In this document: in pieces, positions 39,651 to 48,900 of the stretch | How positions within the stretch are numbered: position 1 is the stretch's first letter | Layout: each line of letters begins with the position of its first letter | Origin: Strigops habroptila | Taxonomy: Eukaryota; Chordata; Aves; Psittaciformes; Psittacidae | NCBI RefSeq assembly: GCF_004027225.2 | Contig: NC_044277.2 | Location: 98,949,552 to 99,013,551 of the forward strand | Direction: 5' to 3' | Length of the DNA stretch: 64,000 nucleotides | The notes under the pieces: generated by a model | Databases searched by the model: none | Seen by the model: the letters and a program-made list of their open reading frames with translations, nothing else | Told to the model about the DNA's origin: nothing | Translations under genes and position numbers: made by a program

Positions 39651-41947
39651 ATTAGGGTCAAAAGGCAGATAAATAAAAGAAGTGGGGCAATGAGAGAGAG
39701 AGGAAAAGAAATAAATAGATTGTTCTTATTTAAAGAAAGTTAACCCCATAGTCAAGGCCTTGAAGAAGGTTTATTTTAGAACTTGACAACTTTGGAGTAT
39801 CTCTTTAGAAAGGTGGTTATTACAACGTGAACAGGCTTTGCCCGTCCAACTTCTAGTACCCAGCCCACTCCAACTGGCATGAACTGGAAAGAAGAGAAAT
39901 CTGAGCCAGAGGAACACTTTATTTAACACACTACATTAAACGTGGTTTCCCTTGGACTGAGAAACTATGCCATGAAATGTGCCACTCGATGAATCTGCTG
40001 CGATGAAAAACACATGTAAGCCACCAAAATGAACAGGGCTTTATTTATGATGGGTTATAAATTCTGACTGTTTCTACCCTTCAGGCAGAGGGAGTTTTCA
40101 TCACCATGCTGCTCCTGTGGATGAAGCAGCTCCGACAGGATGGAAAGCTTCACAGAAGTGTGGCTGCTTGGGTTAGAGGAACTTCTTAGTTTCTAATGCA
40201 CAGTTCCCTGTGTTGAGTGAGAAGGACAAGAAATCAGTGTTATCCCCCCTGCTGTCTTCCACCTGTATTTCACAGCAGCTTTAGTAGAAGGGCTTCTGAA
40301 AACATCAGTTCAGAGGTGATGTTACTCAAAGTATCAAATTCTAGACAATCACCTAAATCCCATCCCCATAAACTTTGAATCTTTCACCATTATTCTTGCT
40401 TGTTCTGCTCTTCAAAGCACATAACACCACACTCAGCTCTCCTTTGAAAAGATTTCAAGTGATTTTGTGACTTATTCAAACATTCAAGTAAGATATGAGC
40501 TGAGACATCGATTTTCTTGAACAGATAGAGACATACAGAAGCCACTAAGAGGACTGTAGTTACCTATTATTTCCATTTGGACTACTGGTTCATAGTGTGT
40601 GGTCCAGGTCCACTAAAAGTAGTGCAGTGGCATGGTTCTATTCACTTGACAGAATCATGAGATTGCTGGTTCCTGACAGTGCGGTGACTTAATATCAAAT
40701 CATCCCACTGAAAATGAAGCAGCTTCATCAGAATAAGGGTCCAGTCTTTGATTTCTGAGCTGAAAAAGCAATGGCTTCTCACCAAATATTTATGGTGGGA
40801 AATTCAAAAATTTTCCTTTCTAGTCAACCTCCTGAAATGAACAGAACTTTTTAGTCTAATTACAAACATTTACCTCTTATAAAGATTCCTTATTAAAGAG
40901 AAAAAAAAACCCCAAACAAACAAACAAAAATGTTTATTCAAATAGAAATTTTGCTATGAGGTATTATTTCCCACCAAACTTTTTTAAGTAGAAGTGAAAG
41001 AAAGGCCATTCTTTAGCACTGAAAGCTAGTTTTTGTACGGCTAATTATAGCTTAGATTAAGGAAAACCAACTTGTCATTTATAAACCACCAACAGTCTTT
41101 CAGGCTTAGCAGCTTGTCACTCATTTTCACTACCTCACGAGTACTTTAATCAACTAAAAGTAGGTAACAAGGATGTGTGTTAGTCAAATAATCATTCTGG
41201 AAGCCAACGCAGTATGAAAAGTTTGGGATTCGTTGGGTGAGGGTGGTATAACTTTTGACATGCAGGTAGACTCATACATATGAACAAGCACACACAGATA
41301 AACACGTAACTTCCATTCAACAATTCTGCCAATCAGTTATTTAAATAGAACCCAGCATTACCTTGACTTTGAAAAAAGTCAACTCAGAAACTCCCCTATT
41401 TTTCTGGGAGTTACTCCCATTCGCTATCTCTCCAAAAATTTCACTGAGGTTTATATTCACAGACATTGGTAGAGCCATCCCAGGGCCCCATCTTTCGGCT
41501 CACAAACACTTTAAAAATCTTCTTTTTTTCAGAAAATGATGCTGTCAGCCTACTTCACAGGATTATTTCAATGGTTACTAAAGAACATGAAATGCTTGAG
41601 AACAGGAGAAAGTCATGGCATGCCAAGTATCTAATACAGATAGCTCTGTATTTCTGAATTTCTGAGCATTTACTTCAAAAGTTTTAGTCTCTTTTCTATT
41701 GCACTGTTGTAAGCTGGAGATCCCTTCTTTCAAATCTGCAAATCTGATGCAACAAGCCTTTTCAAATGACAGAAAAATTGAGGTGAGCACATTCTAAGCA
41801 GTTGCTTGTTATCCATGCTCTAACTTCATCCACATTAAACATACTTCATGCCTGAAGCTCTAGCCAGACAAACATAGATATGATTTCAGGTCTTCACCAT
41901 CTGGGTTATGAGGCCAAGCTACAGACAGCAATGTGACATGGTTTTAC
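39651..41947. other. Non-coding stretch, no gene seen
   Basis: Nothing recognised apart from a CAAA-type simple tract at about 40900-40930. Confidence 0.55.
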
Positions 41948-42867
41948 CAAGGTTGGTGCCAAAAGTGCCGTTCCATTTCCCAATGTGCCAAGGTTCCTTT
42001 GTATTGTATGTCACAGCAATATAGAACTTTCCCTTCATAACATTATTAATATACCCATGTGGTGGATCCAACTTCTCGCAATCCGATGGGGGGTATGCTG
42101 AACCTGGCTGGAGACATGCAAAAGAGGCCTCCCATTCTGGTCTGGGCTGCATCCATTATACACAGTATGTCAGGAAAAAAGGAGAGGGTGTAAAAAAATA
42201 ATGAAAGAATGAGAGAGGATTTTTCAGGCAACAAAGAATTCATACAAAATAATTATAGATGATGTTTAAGAAAACCTTGGCTTCATGCACAGCTATTTAA
42301 CTGCTGTGGGAAGAATATGCCAACATGGGTGGGATACTGTAAAACCCTGTCCACACTTAGGTGTTTTAAACCAGAGTGACTTAAACAAGTCATTAATCTG
42401 ACAGAGACTTTAAATGTGACCATCTTGATTGCTGAATCAAGGATCAAACTGGAGAAGCTGCAAGCTAAAAACATACGGAGCAACAACTAGATTGATCGCT
42501 AAGACTACCTTCATGTCCTAACCTTTACAAAACACAGGGGAACAAACAACTCTTTGGTTGAGGTTGTGAGAAATACCATGTAAATCACAGCTACATGAAA
42601 AGAAATGCACCAATACAACGTGTGCATTGAAACCTACGTTTGGGAATCTGCTGATACTGTTTGAGTGTGATTGGCTTCAAGGCTTTAGTAATTAGGACTA
42701 AGTAATTTAAAATGTGATCTCGGTTTGAGATGTTTCAAAGGAAGGGAAGACAAGGATTCATCACTGTTAACTCCAAGAGCTTAAAATGCAGACCTCTGCC
42801 TAACTTGGGCACAGATTGTCTTCATTGTCTTTAAAGAGAGTAAGCACCTCATCTGAGTTAGTTAAAA

Positions 42868-42920
42868 CATCACAGAGTCACAGAATGGTTGAAGTTGAAG
42901 CAGCAGAGTTATCCCACCTT
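42868..42920 (-). mobile_element. CR1 3'-terminal scrap
   Basis: 'atcacagagtcacagaatggttgaagttgaag' resembles the reverse complement of the CR1 3' terminus. The match is short and fades after about 45 bases. Confidence 0.45.
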
Positions 42921-43986
42921 AAGAGGTACAGGCAAAAAAGTCCTAAAACTTTAAGCCTTTTGTCTCCTTGGTGCTCATTGCAGAGAAATGCAATCAGCTG
43001 TTTGCAGCTGTTGCCCATATTGTACTCTGGTTCAGAATTTTTCATCAGATACTTGTTGGGGTGCTGCAAAAATGAATGACAGAAGGATAATCTCTGCCCT
43101 AGAGAAAGCTCATTCCCAGAAGAGTAATTGAATCCCTGGCTGAACTGAAATAGTTGAGAAGCCAAAAAAGTCCCATTGGAAGACTGAAACATTTCATCAT
43201 TAATGATATTTTCTATGGAAAGACTGTCAGTTTAGATAAAACCCACATTTTCCTGTTTTGACCAGCTCTATGAAAGAAAGTCCTCAAAAGGAGCAGAAAC
43301 TCAAAATATAAACCCACAATTATTGGGACCTGGGCTCCTGTTTTTATCTGTTATTCAATGAAATCTGCAAAGCCCCTTCTCACTAAGTCAGAAGTGAGTT
43401 TAGCTAATCTGGAGCCTTATAATACCAAAGCATGAAGGGTTTATTTGTCTTGGTTTTGCATTTGTGTTTATTTCTTTTTCTTCCCCCCTCACCCCCCAAT
43501 ATCTGCACTAGTAGAATTAGTAGAGCACACCATGGCATGACAATGACAACACAGCACTGTCTTCAGTTCTAAAGCCTTATGGCTGCATACACACTGCCCA
43601 CTAGAAACAGTCCCTGGCTCTTGACAAAAAGAGAAAAGGACTCGGTCTTACAAGCATGACAGCCATGAGTTTCCAAGTTCTCTAGAAGTGCTTGAGAAAT
43701 TAATTTATTCTGCCTGGGTCACCCCATGCCTAATGACATGGAAATCAGAGCATTTCCACTACTTGTTTCTAGACTGGGCAACACTGTCCAAATCATTCCA
43801 GAAGAAAGGATGAAAAGCAAGCGTGATTACCCCAGGGAGAAAGATGGAGGCACTGAGGTGTTGAAATGACTTGACCAACATTGTCCAGCTGATATGTTGA
43901 ATTCCTAATACTAAAATTCAAGATCTTAATTCTCTCAAATAGCTACATATTCTGCATATGCCACTAGATCAAAGCAGAAACACAGA
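42921..43986. other. Non-coding stretch, no gene seen
   Basis: No exon or repeat recognised up to the CR1 terminus at 43987. Confidence 0.5.
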
Positions 43987-44445
43987 TTCATAGAATCATA
44001 TTATCACTTAGGTTAGAAAAGTCCTTTAAGATCATCAAGTCTAACCATAAACCTAACACTGCCAAGTCCACCATTAAACCATGTCCACAAGTGCCACATC
44101 TACACGTCTTTAAATACCTCCAGGGATGGTGACTCCACCACTTTCCTGGGCAGCCTGTTCCAATGCTTGACAGCAAAGAATTTTTTCCTAATATCTAATC
44201 TAAACCTCCCCTGGAGCAACTTGGGGCCATTTTCTCTTGTCTTACCATGAGTTACTTGAGAGACGAGACTGACATTCATCTCGCTCCATCGTCCTTTCAG
44301 GGAGTTGTAGATAATGACAAGGTCTCCCCTGAGCCTCTTTTCCTCCAGACTAAACAACCCCAGTTCCCTCAGTTGCTCCTCATCAGACTTGTGCTCCAGG
44401 CCTTTCACCAGCTTCGTTGCCTCCTCTGGACCCGCTCCAGCACCT
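43987..44445 (-). mobile_element. CR1 LINE, 3' half of a copy split by a later insertion
   Basis: The CR1 3' terminus is at the left ('ttcatagaatcatatt') and the sequence runs through the standard blocks to 'cctcctctggacccgctccagcacct'. It stops there at the target-site copy CACCT (44441-44445). The CR1 text resumes without loss at 45716 with 'cacctgaatgtctctcttgcag'. The two halves are therefore one CR1, interrupted by the 44446-45715 element, which dates that element as younger than this CR1. Confidence 0.95.
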
Positions 44446-45083
44446 TGTCCTGGGTTCAGGGAAAATCTCTTGGTGGTCCTCCTATATTGTCGTCTAACCC
44501 TAGACCAGATTTGAACCTGATACTGCTTAACTTTTGAGATCAGACGAAATAGGGTGTTCCCAGGGCGGGATGGCCGTGGGTAAAACACACTCCGTATGTT
44601 TGCCAACATCCTGATCGCCAACACAATCAGCAGGCAAGTCTCAAGGGTATTCAAAGGCCATCCAAAACCTTCAGAACTCTCAACTGCTGTTGCAAATAGG
44701 CTGGTGGGGGAACAGGGGGTGTAAGGGAATGCCTCCTTCGTAGGTTGACCCCCCGAGGAGAAAAAAAAAGATACGCAATTGCTAAAATATTTCATTATAT
44801 ACCTCCCAAAGTATAGAGGTGATGGCCACGCTGGAAGCACAAACCAGACCAGTTTCATGATCAATGAGTCTATTGTATTACAAGTCATTGCCATGAAGTA
44901 CAGTGAAACTAGAATCTTAGCCCAGGCACCCCAGCCAATAAACACTAAAACAGCAAATACTGGCTGTAAGTAAGGTACAACATGCTGAAACTCTGAGATC
45001 AAGCGCAACAAGTCTGAGAGCCAAATAATCACCATTGTGACGAGTAGTAACAATGAATGCTTATCACAAATATGATAAGACAC
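44446..45083 (-). CDS. Open frame with hydrophobic segments inside the LTR composite
   Basis: An uninterrupted frame of about 210 codons from an ATG at 45083 to the edge of the composite. It begins about 60 bases after the LTR/primer-site region. It shows at least three strongly hydrophobic stretches (about residues 10-28, 36-70 and 77-95) and a further one near residues 145-160. Its last 45 codons are basic and cross the 5S-like stretch. It has no Gag, protease, RT or Env motif that I recognise. The frame stays open across the right-hand insertion boundary and continues 115 codons into antisense-free CR1 sequence down to 44100, so a read-through product of 327 residues is formally possible. 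Whether it is ever translated is unknown. It may be a retained leader protein of the family or chance openness in a young copy. Confidence 0.45.
44475..44583 (-). pseudogene. 5S rRNA-like segment within the LTR composite
   Basis: On the minus strand from 44580 the text runs CCCACGGCCATCCCGCCCTG, then TCGTCTGATCTC, then AAGTTAAGCAG. Vertebrate 5S rRNA has ACGGCCATACCACCCTG, TCGTCTGATCTC and AAGCTAAGCAG in the same order and near-identical spacing. The match is strong over the first 70 or so positions, including the region of the internal promoter box A, and weak afterwards. It lies on the same strand as the LTR, close to the 3' end of the element, so it is a 5S-derived part of the element and not a host 5S gene. 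Confidence 0.85.
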
Positions 45084-45119
45084 ACTCTGGTCAGATCTGT
45101 CGTTATCTCAACCCTTCGT

Positions 45120-45137
45120 GCCCCACACTGGGTGCCA
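45120..45137 (-). promoter_or_regulatory. Degenerate tRNA-Lys primer binding site
   Basis: Minus-strand TGGCACCCAGTGTGGGGC lies 8 bases after the LTR end. The classical betaretrovirus/ERVK site complementary to tRNA-Lys is TGGCGCCCAACGTGGGGC, so 15 of 18 positions agree. The mismatches include CpG-type decay (GCG to GCA). Confidence 0.75.
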
Positions 45138-45145
45138 CAAAGAAC

Positions 45146-45715
45146 TGTCGTGGTTTGAGCCCAGCCAGTAACTCAGAACCACGCAGCTGCTCGCTCACAC
45201 TCCCCCCCCTTCTTCCTCCCCCTGCTCCCGGAGGGATGGGGAGGAGAATCGGAAGAATGTAACTCCCACAGGTTGAGATAAGAGCAGTCCCGTAACTAAG
45301 GTATAATACAAAACCACTACTGCTACCACCAATGATAATAATGATTAGTGAAATAACAAGGGGAGAGGATACAATTGCTCACCACCCGCCGACCGATACC
45401 CAGCCCGACCCAAGCAGTGATCTCGCCCTTCCAGGTAACTCCCCCTGGTTTATATACTGGGCATGATGTGCTGTGGTATGGAATACCCCTTTGGCTAGTT
45501 TGGGTCAGGTGTCCTGTCTCTGCTTCCTCCTGGCTTCCCCTCCTCCCTGGCAAAGCATGAGACTGAGAAAGTCCTTGGTCGGAGTATACATTACTTAGCA
45601 ACAACTGAAAACATCGGTGTTATCAGCATTGTTCCCAGGCTGAAAGTTAAAAAACACAGCACTGCACCAGCTACTAAGAAGGATAAAAATGACTGCTATA
45701 GCTGAACCCAGGACA
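45146..45715 (-). repeat. ERVK-like LTR
   Basis: On the minus strand it starts TGTCCTGGGTTCAGC and ends CAAACCACGACA, giving the TG...CA termini of a retroviral LTR over 570 bp. It contains a TATA box and the compositional blocks (GC-rich C runs, 'actgggcatgatg', 'gaataccccttt') that I know from abundant bird LTRs. Directly after its 3' end comes a sequence close to a tRNA-Lys primer binding site, which marks it as the 5' LTR of a minus-strand element. No gene lies close enough to suggest that it drives one. Confidence 0.85.
45449..45456 (-). promoter_or_regulatory. TATA box of the LTR
   Basis: TATATAAA on the minus strand, about 260 bases after the LTR start, where a U3 promoter TATA box is expected. 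Activity is not shown. Confidence 0.55.
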
Positions 45716-45985
45716 CACCTGAATGTCTCTCTTGCAGTGAGGGGCCCAAAACTGAACATAGTATTTGAGGTACAGCCCCACCAGGACCAAGTACGGGGAA
45801 CAATCACTGCTCTAGTCCTCCAGAACATGCTATTGATGATTCAAGCCAGGATGCTTTTGGCCTTCTTGTCCACCTGGATGCACTGCCAGTTCATATTCAG
45901 CTGGCTGTTGACCAGCACTCCCAGGTCCTTTTCCACCGGACAGCTTTCCAGCCACTCCTCCTCCAGCCTGTAGCTACAATGTGGC
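45716..45985 (-). mobile_element. CR1 LINE, upstream half of the split copy
   Basis: It starts with the target-site repeat CACCT and continues the CR1 text broken at 44445: 'gtgaggggcccaaaactgaacatag', 'gaggtacagccccacca', 'catgctattgatgattcaagcc' and 'ctggctgttgaccagcactccc'. It ends near 'cctgtagctacaatgtgg', where the copy is 5'-truncated. Confidence 0.93.
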
Positions 45986-48900
45986 AAAAAACAGTGGACC
46001 TAATTATTCCTGTGCTAGCACAGCCATGAATCCTAGGCCTGCTAAAACATCTCTTATTTGCTGTAGAATAACAGAGGTTCACTGAGATACAGCCACAAGC
46101 AAGTCTCTGGTGCCTGGCATTTCTGCTACGTTCCTTGCTGACACAGCAATAGAAGATGACTGGCATAAAAGACATTTTTGCCACCTTTACGCTCCTCCCA
46201 TCCTCTGCAAGATATTCTTGGCATGTATTAGTACAGCCAAGACTCGGGTCTTCTGTACCAGATAACTAATGTAAAATGGCTTGATTGTATCAGAGACTAT
46301 GCCTTCAGGAACTTCATCTCCCAAATGTCTGAACCCCTGCATGAGGAAATCCCCAGGAATTCTGATGCATGCAGCAGAGTTTAATTTAGCATAAACTTGC
46401 AAGTAAGAGGCAGCAGCTGAATTTACTGGAACTTGCTTCTTGTGAGAAGGATTCTGTTTGAAATGCTTAGTAAACCATTACACAGCAAGCTCCTGAAGGC
46501 AATTTTAAGAATATAATAATTTGCTTAGTGAGAGTTTTCCAGAGTGACAACCATCACCCTCTTTCAGCTCTACAGAAACAAAGTGCCTTTTTACAGAGAC
46601 CCTTTCTGCACAACTGTCAAGAGATGCCATCATCAAGAAAATAATAAACCTTCTTTCAGAGATACACGGCAGAAGCAGACAACCAAACACTCTCCCAGAG
46701 AAAGGTGTGTATACGCCGATAGGTGGGAGAAAGCACTTTAGGACCATGTGATTATTGGTACTAATTTTGCCACTGCTGAGCCTTTTTGCCTCAGCTAGAG
46801 TGGAAATATACGATCATCAAATAAAGAATTCATCACAGCTTGTCATTAGAGTCAAAAGGAATAGTGCACAGACATGTTTCTAAATAATAGAAATGAGAAA
46901 ATTTAGACATCAGATGCTAATGTCAGGTGCATCTTCCACAGTGCATCACTCAATCTGCTCTGAAGTAGGAAGTTTTCATGTTACATATGCAGTATCACAA
47001 CAGTTTAAGAAGCCTTAAAGATAATATCTTTATAGTTTCTGTGGCAAATGAGGATACAGCATTATGTAGTGGGGGACTAAGGCAAAAGGAAGCAGGAGAG
47101 TCAAGCTTCCATGGATTATGGAGGCCGGATTGAGGCACCATGTCCTGAATTAACCCATCCTGAAATTATTTACCTAAATTAGGAATCTGGTAGGCTTTAC
47201 AAAGGTGAGTTGCGGGATACATGACTCTTAGTGCTTAAACTGGACTGATCTGGGTCTGTATCTCCTTTGACTGAAGAGAGATTCCAATACAACTAGATTC
47301 TGTAGTTCAGGTATTCGTTTTTAAAGGAAACTGGTCTGATACTTGTTTCATTTTTTCAGAAGCTTTGTCATTGTTCAGCATTGCTTCAAGAACATCTCGC
47401 CCTGACTTCAACAACTGCTAGATTTCAGCACTTCTGCAAAGTAAATCCTAGGTCTTTAGCAAGAATCCAGCTTTGGAAAATAACGTTTAATGTTATTTAC
47501 ACGTCAACATACCAGAATTCTGAGCATAGATGTGGGCAAAATCTAGTTTATCTGTAGCTGCAACATTAAAGTATTTTCTCTTTTATTTCCGTGTTTCAAA
47601 GTGTTTATATTTCCAAGTTTCTGCAAAAAAAAATCAAAAATATTAGGGTTTTACTAACAGTAATCTTCATCAACCGATCCTATATCTGAACCAATCCTGC
47701 CACCTGAATGAGTCAGAAATCCTATGAGCAAGGAGAGAAAGCCTGTGATCATATAATAAAAGACTGAATCATAATGTATAAACATAAAGCCAAAAGCAAC
47801 CCCAATAAATATATTTATTACCCTTTGAAAGTTAAACAAGTCTTTCTCCTGGAATTTACCAAGCTGGTCATACAGGTCACACCATAAATGCAAGACTGGC
47901 ACACTCCAAGGTGTGACCTAATGTCCTGATCCACGCATCTTTATGATCTGTGTGTCCTCATTTCCTTTTCATAGAAATGAGGGAAGGTAGAATAGAGCAC
48001 AGCTATGTTTCACCCCAGCAGGGAGTAGGGATGTGGTCATAGTACACAGGCAGATGCAGGTACAGAAATTAGATGCTGAAGGCCAAGTCAAATACAGTAG
48101 ACCATTACAGATACTTTTGTTGAGGCAACTGAATCAAGGTCTTCACCTTTTCAGGCACTGACCGCTTCATTTCATCTGGAAAACACAGTCCTTTTTCTTG
48201 CTTCTGTAGTTGGTAGCCATGCCTATGGCCTTTGATTTGGAGCTACAGCCTCAGTTCTGTCTTAGCTTTTTGATAATCCTATCCCATCAAGTTAAGTTGT
48301 AATTAATTTTGGTGGACTGGCTTTCACTTCACCTGAAACCAGCAGGAGATAAGTATCAGCCCTCACTTTTTGGGTGGGCTTAGGCTTACTCATTTTTTGG
48401 TTTTCTTGCATAACTATCTGGCCCTGACAGATTCAGGCACACCAGTTTGTATCTGATTAGTGTCACTAGAGAAAAGGGAAAATGAAAACATATTCTATAT
48501 ATCTTAAAAAATGTTAATTTTAAAAGAAATGTTGGCCAATACAGGGAGTGTAATGCAAGAGGTGGGTGTAACATGTAGGGAGAGGTAAAACTAAGTCAAG
48601 TCAGATGAGTGCGTTAGTCCCAAACTTTAAACAAACATCAGAGGTTGTTGGAACCCTGTCACCTTTCATGTTGCTACAGCACAGGATCTTTGGGATACTG
48701 AAGCCAAGCAGACACACAACAAGGTTTGGTTTACATTAAGAAAATTTAGGGAAACTTTCCAGAAATTTGCTTCATGTCTCAACAAGTTTGGAACGAATAC
48801 CCAGGAATAACAAGCCCTACAAACACGAAACACTTAAAACTTTAATGCTTACATAAAACGCTCTGAGCCGATTAATTACGTTTTTCTTTTATGACACTAG

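Larger units (their letters stand above)
44446..45715 (-). mobile_element. Composite ERVK-like LTR element with 5S-like segment
   Basis: A 1270-bp insertion inside a CR1. It is flanked by the 5-bp direct repeat CACCT (44441-44445 and 45716-45720) and bounded by a perfect 14-bp inverted repeat, TGTCCTGGGTTCAG at 44446-44459 and its complement at 45702-45715. Read on the minus strand it holds a 570-bp LTR, a degenerate tRNA-Lys primer binding site, a leader, a long open frame with hydrophobic segments, and a 5S rRNA-like stretch, and then ends. There is no gag protease, pol or env and no second LTR in the normal place. The outer 3' end mirrors the start of the 5' LTR rather than its end (which is TGG..CCACGACA). 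I read it as a non-autonomous or rearranged endogenous retroviral derivative. The family name is unknown to me. Confidence 0.85.

Noticed and set aside
44247..44537. Plus-strand open frames of 66-96 codons over the CR1/LTR composite
   Set aside because: They are antisense to CR1 and to the LTR-derived frame and have no domain, so they are shadows.
44446..44580. A second, standard 3' LTR closing the ERV
   Set aside because: The end has TGTCCTGGGTTCAG in inverted orientation and then 5S-like sequence. It does not match the 570-bp LTR body.
44510..44583. Host 5S rRNA gene
   Set aside because: Only the first 70 or so positions match, many bases differ, and it sits inside an LTR element, so it is a derived segment and not a gene.
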